Of a stretch of DNA of 64,000 bases, positions 10,381 through 18,849 are shown in pieces. Under the pieces are notes generated by a model. The model searched no databases. It worked only from the letters and a program-made list of their open reading frames with translations, and was not told the DNA's origin. Position numbers and translations under genes: made by a program. Numbering within the stretch: the stretch's first letter is position 1; each line of letters begins with the position of its first letter. Source of the DNA: Rhodobacter xanthinilyticus (GTDB lineage Bacteria; Pseudomonadota; Alphaproteobacteria; Rhodobacterales; Rhodobacteraceae); assembly GCF_001856665.1 (NCBI RefSeq), contig NZ_CP017781.1, forward strand, positions 2,930,001-2,994,000. Reading direction: 5' to 3'.

Positions 10381-12456
10381 TCAGGCCTCCGCCGCGATCA
10401 GCGCGAGGAACGCCGCGCCGAAACGTTCCACCTTCTGTGCGCCCATCCCCGAGATCCGCTCGAGCCCTTCGAGGCTCTTCGGTTTCTGCTCGGCAATCTG
10501 GCGCAGCGTCGTCTGCGTGCAGCTCAGATAGCGCTCCTGCCCGTCCGCGCCGCGCGCCAGCGCGAGCTGCGCCTCGGCGAGCTGATCGAAAAGCGCCCCC
10601 TCGGGCCGGCCGGCGAGCTTCATCCGCGCCGGGTGCACCGGCGCCGCGGCCCCCGCCCCGGCAATCACCTCGAGAAAGGCCGCGCCGTAGCTTTCGAGCT
10701 TCTTCGCCCCGACCCCGTTGATCCGCGCCATCGCATCGAGGCTCGCAGGCCGCGCCTCGGCCATCTCGATCAGCGTGCGATCGGCGAAAACGACATAGGC
10801 CGGCACGCCCGCCGCCTCGGCCAAGGCGCGCCGCTTGGCCTTGAGCGCGGAGAGCAGCGGCGCGTCCTCCTCGGAGACGAGCGCCTTGACCACTGGCCGC
10901 CCCTTCGCCGCCCGCACCAGATCGCGGCGCAGCGTGATCGCCTCCTCGCCCCGCAGGATCGGCAGCGCGCGTTCGGTCATCACCAGCGCGCCGTGCCGCT
11001 CGACATCGGGGCGCACCAGATCATGCCCCATCATCTGCCGGAACACCGCCTGCCACTGCGGCCGCGTCAGATCCTTGCCCACCCCGAAGGTCGGCAGCCG
11101 GTCATGGCCGCGCGCGGCGATACGCTCGTTCGTCTGGCCGAGCAGGATCTCGATCAGATGGCCCGCACCATAGCTCTCGCCGGTGCGCAGCGCGGCCGAA
11201 AGCGCCTTGCGCACCGCCTCGGTGCCGTCGAAGAGCTCGGGCGGCGTCTCGCACAGATCGCAGTTGTTGCAAGGCTCCGCCGCCTCGCCGAAATAGGCGA
11301 GGAGCTTCTGGCGCCGGCACGAGGTCGCCTCGGCGAGGCCCAAAAGCGCGTTGAGCCGCCCGTGATCGGCCGCCTTGCGCTCGGCGGGCGCGAGGCCCTC
11401 GTCGATCTGCTGGCGGCGAAAGCGGATATCGTCGGGGCCGTAAAGCGTCATCGTCTCGGCCGGCGCCCCGTCGCGGCCCGCGCGGCCGATCTCCTGATAA
11501 TAGCCCTCGATCGATTTCGGCAGATCGGCATGGGCGACCCAGCGGATATCGGGCTTGTCGATGCCCATCCCGAAGGCCACGGTCGCGACCACGATCAGCC
11601 CGTCCTCGCGCTGAAACCGCGCCTCGACCGCGCGGCGGTCCTCGGCCTCCATGCCGCCGTGATAATGGCACGCCGGGTGCCCCGCCTCGCGCAGCGCCGC
11701 GGCGAGGCTTTCGGTGCGCGCGCGCGCGGCGCAATAGACGATCCCCGATTGGCCCCGCCGCGCGGCGGCAAATCGCAGGATCTGCTGGCGCGGCTGGTCT
11801 TTCGGCTCGAAGGCGAGGTGGATATTGGGCCGATCGAACCCGCGCAGGAAGGTCGCGGGCGCGCGCCCCTCGAAGAGCCGGGTGACGATCTCGGCGCGGG
11901 TTTCCTCGTCGGCCGTCGCGGTGAAGGCCGCCAGCGGCACGCCGAGCGCGCGTTTGAGCTCGCCGATGCGCAGGTAATCGGGGCGGAAATCATGGCCCCA
12001 CTGGCTGACGCAATGGGCCTCGTCGACCGCGATGAGCCCGGTGCGGGCGCGCCGCAAGAGCGCCATCGTCGCCCCCGAGGCAAGCCGCTCGGGCGCGATA
12101 TAGAGGAGCTTGAGCCGCCCCTCGTCGATCGCGGCGAAGACCTCCTCGGTCTCTTCCTCGGTGTTGCCCGAGGTCAGCGCGCCCGCCTCGACCCCCGCCG
12201 CCTTCAGCGCCCGCACCTGATCGCGCATCAAGGCGATCAGCGGCGAGATGACCACCGTCATCCCCGGCAGGCAGAGCGCAGGCAGTTGGAAACACAGGGA
12301 TTTCCCGCCCCCCGTCGGCATGATCGCGAGCGTGTCGCGCCCCGCGATCACCGCGCGCACGATCTCCTCCTGGCCCGGCCGGAAGGCCTGAAAGCCGAAG
12401 ATCCGGGCCAAGAGCTCGCCCGGATCGGGCGCGGGGTCGGAGGGCCGTTCGAGCAT
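10381..12456 (-). CDS. recQ: ATP-dependent DNA helicase RecQ with two HRDC domains
   Basis: 691 aa. RecQ is a 3'-5' superfamily 2 helicase for recombination and fork repair. Walker A is MPTGGGKS, the DEAH box is VDEAHCVSQWGHDF, and motif VI is QEIGRAGRDG. The RecQ zinc site is visible as CRRQK..CNNCDLC, then the winged helix. The C-terminus carries two HRDC repeats, each ending in a similar helix-hairpin (INGVGAKKLESYGAAFL and ISGMGAQKVERFGAAFL). That makes it longer than the ~610-residue single-HRDC enzyme of E. coli. The ATG at 12456 starts 2 nt after the stop of yggT, so the two are probably cotranscribed. Confidence 0.95.
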   Translation of the reverse strand: MLERPSDPAPDPGELLARIFGFQAFRPGQEEIVRAVIAGRDTLAIMPTGGGKSLCFQLPALCLPGMTVVISPLIALMRDQVRALKAAGVEAGALTSGNTEEETEEVFAAIDEGRLKLLYIAPERLASGATMALLRRARTGLIAVDEAHCVSQWGHDFRPDYLRIGELKRALGVPLAAFTATADEETRAEIVTRLFEGRAPATFLRGFDRPNIHLAFEPKDQPRQQILRFAAARRGQSGIVYCAARARTESLAAALREAGHPACHYHGGMEAEDRRAVEARFQREDGLIVVATVAFGMGIDKPDIRWVAHADLPKSIEGYYQEIGRAGRDGAPAETMTLYGPDDIRFRRQQIDEGLAPAERKAADHGRLNALLGLAEATSCRRQKLLAYFGEAAEPCNNCDLCETPPELFDGTEAVRKALSAALRTGESYGAGHLIEILLGQTNERIAARGHDRLPTFGVGKDLTRPQWQAVFRQMMGHDLVRPDVERHGALVMTERALPILRGEEAITLRRDLVRAAKGRPVVKALVSEEDAPLLSALKAKRRALAEAAGVPAYVVFADRTLIEMAEARPASLDAMARINGVGAKKLESYGAAFLEVIAGAGAAAPVHPARMKLAGRPEGALFDQLAEAQLALARGADGQERYLSCTQTTLRQIAEQKPKSLEGLERISGMGAQKVERFGAAFLALIAAEA

Positions 12457-12458
12457 TC

Positions 12459-12752
12459 TCAATAGCCGTAGAAGAAGCCCGCGTTGTTGATCAGCGCGCG
12501 CTGCGCAATGATCAGCACGATGAAGGCGACGAGCGGCGCGAGGTCGATCCCGGGCGTGTTGGGCAAGATCCGGCGGATCGGGCGATAGGCGGGCTCGAGG
12601 AGGTTGTTCAGCCCATACCAGATCTGCGCGACGAGCGGCTGGCGCAGGTTCAGCACCTGGAAATTGATCAGCCAGCTCATGATGATCTGGGTGATCATGA
12701 TGAACCAGATGACGTTCAGGATCAGGTTGAGCGCCTGAAACAGCGTGACCAT
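12459..12752 (-). CDS. YggT family small integral membrane protein
   Basis: 97 aa with two hydrophobic segments (around residues 2-25 and 70-90) and the family signature NLLEPAYRPIRRILPNTPGIDLAPLV between them in part. The start at 12752 is set by GGAGG six nt upstream; the longer reading frame beginning at 13130 runs antisense to the thioesterase gene. YggT proteins are widespread in bacteria and plastids; roles in membrane-associated complexes and osmotic tolerance have been proposed, but no reaction is established. It is the promoter-proximal gene of the yggT-recQ unit. Confidence 0.88.
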   Translation of the reverse strand: MVTLFQALNLILNVIWFIMITQIIMSWLINFQVLNLRQPLVAQIWYGLNNLLEPAYRPIRRILPNTPGIDLAPLVAFIVLIIAQRALINNAGFFYGY

Positions 12753-12885
12753 GCGAAACCTCCGGGCAAGACAGATCAGAGGTATGCCAGCCCGGGCCCC
12801 GTTGCAACCTTGGGGCGCCATTTCCGCGACGTTTCGGTTGACATCGCGCCGCGGTGCGGCACGGCTGGCGCAAAGGGAGACCCGC

Positions 12886-13413
12886 ATGTATCCGATCATC
12901 CGCATGGGCAAGGCGCTCATCCATCGCCGCAAAGAGCCCCTCGACATCCTCGACACGGTGGTCAGCCACCATATCGCCTGGCCCTGGGACATCGACCCCT
13001 GGAAGGATCTCAACAACGGCCGGATCCTGACGCTGTTCGATCTCGGGCGGATCCAGCTCGCCCAGCGCGCGGGCCTGAACGCGGCCTTGATGCGCAACCG
13101 CTGGGGGATCGTGGTGGCCGGCAACACCACGCGCTATCGCAAGCGCATCACCATGATGCAGCGCTTCGAGATGCGCACCCGCTGCATCGGCTGGGACCAC
13201 CGCTTTCTTTATATGGAGCAGGCGATGTGGCGCGGGGGCGAGTGCTGCAACCATATCTTGATCCGCGGCGCGATCACCTCGCGCGCGGGCATCGTGCCGC
13301 CCGCCGAGGTCGCGGCCGCGCTGGGCCACACCGGCCCGAGCCCCGATCTGCCGCTTTGGGTGCAAGATTGGATCAAGGCCGAGGGCGAACGCCCCTGGCC
13401 GCCGAGCTTCTGA
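12886..13413 (+). CDS. Hotdog-fold acyl-CoA thioesterase-like protein
   Basis: 175 aa. The pattern LNNGRILTLFDLGRIQLA, followed by a strand-rich region (NTTRYRKRITMMQRFEMRTR) and FLYMEQAMWRGGECCNHILIR, matches the 4HBT-like/THEM6-type thioesterases that hydrolyse acyl-CoA. Substrate unknown. Start ATG 12886 has AAAGGGAGA upstream with a suitable spacer. It is divergent from yggT-recQ, with ~130 nt between the starts, and upstream of an MFS gene in the same direction (69-nt gap). Confidence 0.75.
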   Translation: MYPIIRMGKALIHRRKEPLDILDTVVSHHIAWPWDIDPWKDLNNGRILTLFDLGRIQLAQRAGLNAALMRNRWGIVVAGNTTRYRKRITMMQRFEMRTRCIGWDHRFLYMEQAMWRGGECCNHILIRGAITSRAGIVPPAEVAAALGHTGPSPDLPLWVQDWIKAEGERPWPPSF

Positions 13414-13482
13414 CCCCGCCGCGCCTTGCGCCGGGCGGCGAATTCGGGCTTGATCGGCCCGGGCGCAAACCGGGGGACGGGC

Positions 13483-14820
13483 ATGGACGCGGCACGCAAG
13501 AAAATCTGGGGCTGGTGGTTTTTCGACTGGGCGAGCCAGCCCTTTAATACGCTGCTGATCACCTTCATCTTCGCGCCCTACATGAAGGATCTGCTCGGCT
13601 CGGGCTCTGCGGCGCAGACGGTCTGGGGCTATGGGGTCGGGCTCGCGGGCCTCGTCATCGCGCTCGCCTCGCCGTTTCTGGGCGCGATCGCGGATCGCTC
13701 GGGGCGGCGGATGCCGTTCATCTGGCTCTTCTCGGCGATGTATGTGGCGGGCGCCGGGGCGCTCTGGGCCGCCGCGCCGGGGGATTTCTCGCTGCTCTTC
13801 GTGATGACCGCCTTCGCGATCGGCATGATCGGGATGGAATTCGCCACCACCTTCACCAACGCCATGCTCCCCGATCTCGCGCCGCGTGCCGAGATCGGCA
13901 AGGTCTCGGGCTCGGGCTGGGCCTTTGGCTATGTCGGCGGGCTGTTGTCGCTCGTCGTCATGCTCGCGCTCCTGCAGGTGAACCCGGCGACCGGCAAGAC
14001 CCTGATCGGCCTGCCGCCGATGTTCGGCCTCGACCCGGCGAGCCGCGAGGATACCCGCATCGTCGGGCCGCTCACCGCGCTCTGGTATGCGCTCTTCATG
14101 GTGCCGTTCTTCCTCTGGGTGCGCGAGCCGCGCCACCCCGGCGCGGTGCCCGTCGCCCGCGCCGCGCGCGAGGCCTGGCCCGAGCTGCGCGCCACCCTGC
14201 GCGCCCTGCCGCAAAACCGCTCGCTCCTGGCCTTCCTGATCGCCTCGATGTTCTACCGCGACGCGCTCAACGGCATCTACACCTTCGGCGGACTCTACGC
14301 CAAAGGCGTGCTCGATTGGTCGATCCCCCGGATCGGCATCTTCGGCATCCTCGGCACGATCACCGGCGCGCTCTTTGCCTGGCTTGGCGGCAAGGCCGAT
14401 GACCGCTTCGGCCCGATGGCGGTGATCACGGCCTGCCTTGGGGTTCTGATCGTGGTGGTGATCGGCGTGGTCTTCATCGACCGCAGCACGGTCTTCGGCC
14501 TTGCCGTCGGGCCGGAAAGCCGCCTGCCCGATATCGCCTTCTACCTGCTCGGCGGGCTGATCGGCGCGGGCGGCGGCGCGCTGCAATCGGCCTCGCGCAC
14601 GATGATGGTGCGCCAGGCCGAGCCCGAGAAGATCACCGAGAGCTTCGGCCTTTACGCGCTCACCGGCAAGGCCACCGCCTTCCTCGCGCCGCTCTCGATC
14701 GCCGCCGTGACCCAGATCACCGACAACCAGTCGCTCGGCATCACTCCCGTGATCGTGCTTTTCGTTCTCGGCGCGGGGCTGCTAGTCTTTGTCCGTTCGA
14801 CCCCCGTTCCCCGTGCCTGA
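13483..14820 (+). CDS. MFS transporter, UMF1/Atg22-like family
   Basis: 445 aa with about 12 hydrophobic segments. The N-terminus KKIWGWWFFDWASQPFNTL is characteristic of the UMF1 (YxiO/Atg22-like) branch of the major facilitator superfamily, and the loop 2-3 motif reads GAIADRSGRRMP. Substrate unknown; distant Atg22 relatives export amino acids from vacuoles. Start ATG 13483 was chosen over an in-frame ATG 57 nt upstream because the family begins with the (K/R)xxWxWxxxDWA block. The gene is followed 21 nt later by mepA. Confidence 0.88.
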   Translation: MDAARKKIWGWWFFDWASQPFNTLLITFIFAPYMKDLLGSGSAAQTVWGYGVGLAGLVIALASPFLGAIADRSGRRMPFIWLFSAMYVAGAGALWAAAPGDFSLLFVMTAFAIGMIGMEFATTFTNAMLPDLAPRAEIGKVSGSGWAFGYVGGLLSLVVMLALLQVNPATGKTLIGLPPMFGLDPASREDTRIVGPLTALWYALFMVPFFLWVREPRHPGAVPVARAAREAWPELRATLRALPQNRSLLAFLIASMFYRDALNGIYTFGGLYAKGVLDWSIPRIGIFGILGTITGALFAWLGGKADDRFGPMAVITACLGVLIVVVIGVVFIDRSTVFGLAVGPESRLPDIAFYLLGGLIGAGGGALQSASRTMMVRQAEPEKITESFGLYALTGKATAFLAPLSIAAVTQITDNQSLGITPVIVLFVLGAGLLVFVRSTPVPRA

Positions 14821-14841
14821 GCCCGAGCCAAGGAGCCCCCG

Positions 14842-15747
14842 ATGACCCGCCTGCGTGCCCGCGCCGCCCTCGCCTTCGCCCTGCTTCTCGCCGCCCTGCC
14901 CGCCCGCGCCGAGCCGCTCGCGCGCGAGCTCTTCGGCGCCGCGCGCACCCCCTCGCAGCAGGCCCCCGCGCCGATCGGCTTTTACTCGAAGGGCTGCGCG
15001 GCCGGCCTCGTCGCGATGCCCGAAAGCGGCGAGACCTGGCAGATGATGCGGCTCTCGCGCAACCGCTTCTACGGCCAGCCCGAGATGCTCGCCTATCTGC
15101 AGGATCTGTCGCGCTTTGCCGCCACCCTGCCGGGCTGGAAGGGCCTCTATATCGGCGATATCTCGCAGCCCCGCGGCGGCCCGATGACCGGCGGCCACGC
15201 CAGCCACCAGATCGGCCTCGATGCCGATATCTGGATGCTGCCGCCGAAAAGCCTCACGCTCTCGCGGGCGGAACGCGAGAAGATCTCCTCGATCTCGATC
15301 CGCACCGAGGATCAGACCCGCACCACCCGCGCCTGGACGCCCGCGCATATGGCGCTGATGAAGGCCGCGGCCTCGGATCCGCGCGTCGACCGCGTTTTCG
15401 TCGCGGCGGCGGCGAAGATCGCGATGTGCAACGCCGCACCGCAGGGCGACCGCGCCTGGCTGCAGAAGATCCGCCCGATCTATGGCCACAACACCCATTT
15501 CCATGTGCGCCTGAAATGCCCCCCCGGCAGCCGCGCCTGCGAGGTGCAAAGCCCGACGGTGGCCGAGCTCTCGAAGGGGGGCGATGGCTGTGACGAGACG
15601 CTGAACTGGTGGGTGACGACCTATCTCGAGGAGCTGCGCAACCCGCCCAAACGGCCCAAACCGACCGGCCCCGCGCCGAAAACCGCCAAGACCTATGTGA
15701 TGGCGGATCTGCCCGGCCAATGCCGCAACGTCCTCGCCGCGCCGTGA
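14842..15747 (+). CDS. mepA: Penicillin-insensitive murein DD-endopeptidase
   Basis: 301 aa. A signal peptide of ~20 residues (LLAALPARA) sends it to the periplasm, where MepA cleaves D-Ala-mDAP cross-links of peptidoglycan. The LAS-fold zinc ligands are seen in [15 protein letters not shown] and in [17 protein letters not shown]; an internal cysteine pattern fits the MepA family. AAGGAG lies just upstream of the ATG. The 3' end overlaps the next reading frame (GTGA at 15744), suggesting translational coupling. Confidence 0.93.
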   Translation: MTRLRARAALAFALLLAALPARAEPLARELFGAARTPSQQAPAPIGFYSKGCAAGLVAMPESGETWQMMRLSRNRFYGQPEMLAYLQDLSRFAATLPGWKGLYIGDISQPRGGPMTGGHASHQIGLDADIWMLPPKSLTLSRAEREKISSISIRTEDQTRTTRAWTPAHMALMKAAASDPRVDRVFVAAAAKIAMCNAAPQGDRAWLQKIRPIYGHNTHFHVRLKCPPGSRACEVQSPTVAELSKGGDGCDETLNWWVTTYLEELRNPPKRPKPTGPAPKTAKTYVMADLPGQCRNVLAAP

Positions 15748-16646
15748 GCGGGGCCGTGAGCGGGGCCGCGCGCGCCCTGGCCCTTCTGCTCTGGGCCGCG
15801 ATCGCGGCGCCGGGGCTGGCCCTCGCCGCGCCGGCGGAATTCTTGCAGACCTATGTCTGGAACGAGCGCGACGAGGCCTTCGGCGGGTTTTCCGGGATCG
15901 AACTCAGCCCCGACGGGCGCGAGATGATCGCGCTTTCGGACCGCACGACGCTCTGGCGCGGCGAGATCCGGCGCGACGCCACCGACCGGATCCTCGGCGT
16001 CACCGTCACCTCCGGCCCGGTCGCGCTGCATTCCTCCACCGGCGAGACCCTGAGCACCCGCACCGGCGACAGCGAGGGCCTGGCGCGCGCGCGCGATGGC
16101 TCGGTCTATATCTCCTTCGAGGGGCTCGCCCGCGTCGCCCATTACCCGACCGATGGCGGCCCGGCCGAGAAACTGCCCCGCCCCGACGCCTTCAAGAAGA
16201 TGCAGAACAATTCCTCGCTCGAGACGCTCGCGATCGACGCCGAGGGCACGCTCTACACCCTGCCCGAGCGCTCAGGCCTGCTCACGCGGCCCTTCCCGGT
16301 CTGGCGCTTTCGCAACGGCCGCTGGGATCAGCCCTTCTCGATCCCGCGCGATGGCGATTGGCTCGCGGTCGATGCCGCCTTCGGGCCCGATGGCCGCTTC
16401 TACCTGCTCGAGCGCGATTTCTGGGGGCTTTTGGGCTTTCTCAGCCGGGTGCGCGTCTTCGACATCGCGGGCAAGACCGTCACCGGCGGCGAGGTGCTGA
16501 TCCAGACCAATGCCGGCGTGCATGACAATCTCGAGGGCCTCTCGGTCTGGCGCGACCGCACCGGCGCGATTCGCCTCACCATGGTCTCGGACGACAATTT
16601 CAACCTCTTCCAGCGCACCGAGATCGTCGAATACATCCTGCGCTGA
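15720..16646 (+). CDS. Secreted phytase-like / esterase-like beta-propeller protein
   Basis: 308 aa from ATG 15720. A signal peptide is clear (RPRR.. then [18 protein letters not shown]). The mature part has the repeated pattern of the 'esterase-like activity of phytase' family: [80 protein letters not shown]. Substrate unknown; such proteins may act on organophosphates. The start is uncertain. ATG 15720 gives an arginine-rich n-region but overlaps mepA by 28 nt; GTG 15744 gives the GTGA junction. Neither has a good ribosome binding site, in keeping with coupling to mepA. Confidence 0.78.
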   Translation: MPQRPRRAVSGAVSGAARALALLLWAAIAAPGLALAAPAEFLQTYVWNERDEAFGGFSGIELSPDGREMIALSDRTTLWRGEIRRDATDRILGVTVTSGPVALHSSTGETLSTRTGDSEGLARARDGSVYISFEGLARVAHYPTDGGPAEKLPRPDAFKKMQNNSSLETLAIDAEGTLYTLPERSGLLTRPFPVWRFRNGRWDQPFSIPRDGDWLAVDAAFGPDGRFYLLERDFWGLLGFLSRVRVFDIAGKTVTGGEVLIQTNAGVHDNLEGLSVWRDRTGAIRLTMVSDDNFNLFQRTEIVEYILR

Positions 16647-16691
16647 GGTTTTTCTTGACCGAAGCGCGGCCGAAGCGTATGCGCCGCGCTT

Positions 16692-16708
16692 GCCCGGAGC
16701 CTCCGGGC
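16692..16708 (+). promoter_or_regulatory. Perfect hairpin in the leader of the queuosine-precursor transporter gene
   Basis: GCCCGGA and TCCGGGC enclose a 3-nt loop, about 35 nt upstream of the start codon, followed by the A-rich stretch GTAAAAACGG. It could be a terminator remnant for the upstream gene or part of a leader control element. It does not fit the preQ1-I riboswitch, which needs a longer loop and a tail pseudoknot. Confidence 0.3.
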
Positions 16709-16742
16709 CATGTCCCCGCTACCATGTAAAAACGGTGAACCC

Positions 16743-17363
16743 ATGAAAGCTACCCTCCCCGGCGTTCTCGCCATGGCGGCGATCGTCGTCGCGTCGAATA
16801 TCCTGGTGCAATTCCTCGTCGGCGATTGGCTGACCTGGGGCGCCTTCACCTACCCCTTCGCCTTCCTCGTCACCGATGTGATGAACCGCGTCTATGGCGT
16901 GCAGGCCGCGCGGCGCGTGGTCTTCGCGGGCTTTGTCGTGGGCGTGATCTGCTCGCTGATCGGCACCCAGATCGAGGGCGAATTCGGCCCCTATGTCACG
17001 CTGCGCATCGCACTCGCCTCGGGCGCGGCCTTCCTGACCGCGCAGCTGATGGATGTCGCGATCTTCAACCGCCTGCGCGCGGGCGTGTGGTGGAAAGCGC
17101 CGCTCGCCTCGACGATCGTGGGCGCCTCGCTCGATACCGCGATCTTCTTCTCGGTGGCCTTCGCCAGTCAGCTCGCCTTCCTCGACCCGGGCACCGATGT
17201 CGCCTGGGCCAATGAGCAGATCCCGCTTCTGGGCTTCGGCCCGGCGGTGCCGCTCTGGGTCTCGCTGGCCTGCGCCGATTGGTGTGTGAAATTCGCGCTT
17301 TCGCTCGTGGCGCTGCCTCCTTTTAAGGCAATCGTCACGCAACTTTCGCCAAAACTTGCGTGA
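16743..17363 (+). CDS. yhhQ: Queuosine precursor transporter (YhhQ/QPTR family)
   Basis: 206 aa, about six membrane segments. Signatures include TYPFAFLVTDVMNRVYG, LASGAAFLTAQLMDVAIFNRLR, and a late charged/aromatic segment LACADWCVKF. The family imports preQ1/preQ0 (or queuine), precursors of the wobble-base modification of tRNAs Asp, Asn, His and Tyr. The ATG at 16743 begins where the hydrophobic first helix starts and drops an 11-residue extension with no ribosome binding site. It stands alone; 360 nt of mostly non-coding sequence follow. Confidence 0.9.
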   Translation: MKATLPGVLAMAAIVVASNILVQFLVGDWLTWGAFTYPFAFLVTDVMNRVYGVQAARRVVFAGFVVGVICSLIGTQIEGEFGPYVTLRIALASGAAFLTAQLMDVAIFNRLRAGVWWKAPLASTIVGASLDTAIFFSVAFASQLAFLDPGTDVAWANEQIPLLGFGPAVPLWVSLACADWCVKFALSLVALPPFKAIVTQLSPKLA

Positions 17364-17420
17364 ATTATCTTGCCATACACCAAATCTGTGCCACCCTTAA
17401 CTCATCGGCAACGCATGAAA

Positions 17421-17555
17421 GGAGGTGGTCCAGTGTCTAGAGTGATATTGGAGAGAGGTGTCGGGACAGTCAGGGGGGCCGTGGCCTGAGGGCAGACCTG
17501 AGGGCAAATAACCCTGGCTGGGACGGCGGGTTCCAACCCTAACCGGACCATCTCC
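17421..17555 (+). ncRNA. Structured RNA element closed by an 11-bp stem (family not recognised)
   Basis: GGAGGTGGTCC at 17421-17431 pairs over its whole length with GGACCATCTCC at 17545-17555 (10 Watson-Crick pairs and one G-U). The ~113 nt inside contain a direct repeat CCTGAGGGCA (twice, ~17485-17505) and the small hairpin GGGTTCCAACCC. A strong terminator follows 11 nt later. The closing stem contains a consensus Shine-Dalgarno (AAAGGAGGT) with a GTG correctly spaced behind it, so it may be a regulatory RNA, a riboswitch-like leader, or both. I do not recognise it as 6S, SRP, tmRNA or RNase P. Confidence 0.5.
17433..17489 (+). CDS. Possible 18-aa small ORF inside the structured RNA
   Basis: GTG start with AAAGGAGGT six nt upstream, an almost perfect match to the anti-Shine-Dalgarno. 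The product would be a basic 18-residue peptide beginning MSRVILERGVG. An in-frame ATG at 17415 would add six residues but would place the ribosome binding site inside the gene. The Shine-Dalgarno is masked if the outer stem forms. Coding is supported only by the signal strength; conservation in relatives would decide. Confidence 0.35.
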   Translation: MSRVILERGVGTVRGAVA

Positions 17556-17566
17556 GTAGATCTCGG

Positions 17567-17595
17567 GGGCCGCAGGCAGAGCCGGCGGCCCTTTT
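17567..17595 (+). terminator. Rho-independent terminator after the structured RNA
   Basis: GGGCCGC (17567-17573) and GCGGCCC (17585-17591) form a 7-bp GC stem with an 11-nt loop, followed by TTTT. It ends the transcript that carries the structured element. Confidence 0.65.
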
Positions 17596-17603
17596 CGATC
17601 GCC

Positions 17604-17639
17604 AAAGCCCGCCCGTGCCCCGGGCGGGCTTTCGCTTTT
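17604..17639. terminator. Second strong hairpin, likely bidirectional terminator
   Basis: AAAGCCCGCCCG and CGGGCGGGCTTT form a 12-bp perfect stem with loop TGCCC, followed by CGCTTTT. It insulates xseB-ispA-dxs from upstream transcription. Confidence 0.7.
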
Positions 17640-17726
17640 GGGCCGCCCGCGGCCCCGCGAAATCGCCCTTTTCGATTGTGCCGCGGCCCGAAAACTGGCA
17701 TCCCCTTGGGCCAAAGGAGTGGGCGG

Positions 17727-17972
17727 ATGAGCGATAATCAGGCCAGTATTGCCACGATGAGTTTCGAGCAAGCGATGGGCGAGCTCGAGCGCGTGGTCAG
17801 CCAGCTGGAGCGCGGCGAAGTCCCGCTCGACAAATCGATCGAGCTTTACGAACGCGGCGCGGCGCTCAAGGCGCGCTGCGCGGAGCTTCTGAAAGCCGCC
17901 GAGGAGCGGGTCGAGAAGATCACTCTGGGCGCCGATGGCCCCACGGGGACGGTTCCGGTCGAAGGTCTGTGA
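17727..17972 (+). CDS. xseB: Exodeoxyribonuclease VII small subunit
   Basis: 81 aa, the usual length. XseB forms the multimeric stalk on XseA in the exonuclease that degrades single-stranded DNA to oligonucleotides. Signature: SFEQAMGELERVVSQLERGEVPLDKSIELYERG, a helical protein with LxxxVxxLExG spacing. The ATG at 17727 has AGGAG seven nt upstream. The stop overlaps the start of ispA (TGATG), as in many alphaproteobacteria, where xseB-ispA-dxs form one operon. Confidence 0.95.
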   Translation: MSDNQASIATMSFEQAMGELERVVSQLERGEVPLDKSIELYERGAALKARCAELLKAAEERVEKITLGADGPTGTVPVEGL

Positions 17973-18838
17973 TGTTTGCCCAGCGGCTGAAGGACGTGCA
18001 GGTGGCGGTGCAGGCCGCGCTCGATCAGGCGGTCGCGCGGCTGCCCGAGGGCGCGCTGCGCGAGGCGATGGGCTATGCGCTTTCGGGCGGCAAGCGGCTG
18101 CGCGCCTTTCTCGTGCTCGAATCGGCGGCGCTTTACGGCATAGCCCCGGCGGCGGCGATGCCCGCGGCGGCGGCGGTCGAAGCGCTGCATGCCTACAGCC
18201 TCGTGCATGATGACATGCCCTGCATGGATGACGACGCGCTGCGCCGCGGCCAGCCCACCGTCCATGTGAAATGGGATGAGGCGACGGCGGTTCTGGCGGG
18301 CGATGCGCTGCAGACGCTGGCCTTCGAGCTCCTCTGCGCGCCCGAGCTGGGCGCGGCCGAGCACCGGCTCGCGCTGGTCGCGCGGCTGGCGAAAGCCTCG
18401 GGCGCCGAGGGCATGGTTTACGGCCAGGCCCTTGATATCGCCGCCGAAACCGCGCCTGCGCCGCTCACCCTTGCCGAGATCACCCGCCTCCAGGCCGGCA
18501 AGACCGGCGCGCTGATCTCGTTCTCGGCCGAGGCCGGCGCGCTGATCGCGGGCGCCGACCCGGGCCCGCTCGCGGCTTACGCCCGCGCGCTCGGCCTCGC
18601 CTTCCAGATCGCCGACGATATCTTGGATGTCGAGGGCGATGCGGCGCTCGTCGGCAAACAGCTTGGCAAGGATGCCGAGGCCGGCAAGGCGACTTTCGTG
18701 TCGCTCCTCGGCCTCGAGGGCGCGCGCACGCGGGCGCAGGAATTGATTGACGAGGCCGAGGCCGCGCTGGCACCCTTCGGGGACCGGGCAGAGATTTTGC
18801 GGCAGGCAGCGCGGTTCGTGATCGCGCGCGAGACATGA
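17972..18838 (+). CDS. ispA: Farnesyl diphosphate synthase (short-chain polyprenyl synthase)
   Basis: 288 aa. Adds isopentenyl diphosphate to allylic diphosphates to give geranyl and farnesyl diphosphate, feeding quinones, carotenoids and hopanoids. Both aspartate-rich motifs are present: DDMPCMDDD (first) and DDILD (second); GGKRLR near the N-terminus binds IPP. ATG 17972 shares one base with the xseB stop; a GTG directly before it is an alternative. The 3' end overlaps a possible dxs start (ATGA at 18835). Confidence 0.94.
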   Translation: MFAQRLKDVQVAVQAALDQAVARLPEGALREAMGYALSGGKRLRAFLVLESAALYGIAPAAAMPAAAAVEALHAYSLVHDDMPCMDDDALRRGQPTVHVKWDEATAVLAGDALQTLAFELLCAPELGAAEHRLALVARLAKASGAEGMVYGQALDIAAETAPAPLTLAEITRLQAGKTGALISFSAEAGALIAGADPGPLAAYARALGLAFQIADDILDVEGDAALVGKQLGKDAEAGKATFVSLLGLEGARTRAQELIDEAEAALAPFGDRAEILRQAARFVIARET

Positions 18839-18849
18839 CGGGAAGGCCC

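Noticed and set aside
12510-14586. Continuation of the recQ frame upstream of 12456 to 14586
   Set aside because: It is antisense to the thioesterase and MFS genes and has shadow-type composition; the ATG next to the yggT stop fits RecQ.
16692-16742. preQ1-I riboswitch upstream of yhhQ
   Set aside because: The hairpin loop is only 3 nt and the A-rich tail cannot form the required pseudoknot; listed only as a hairpin.
17421-17555. Structured RNA read as a tRNA-like or tmRNA piece because of GGGTTCCAACCC
   Set aside because: The T-loop lacks the purine at position 57, no acceptor stem of 7 bp with CCA is present, and no resume frame can be assigned.
17397-17771. Minus-strand open frames of 99 and 124 codons across the yhhQ-xseB gap
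   Set aside because: They run through two terminators and the structured RNA, show no family motifs and no ribosome binding site.
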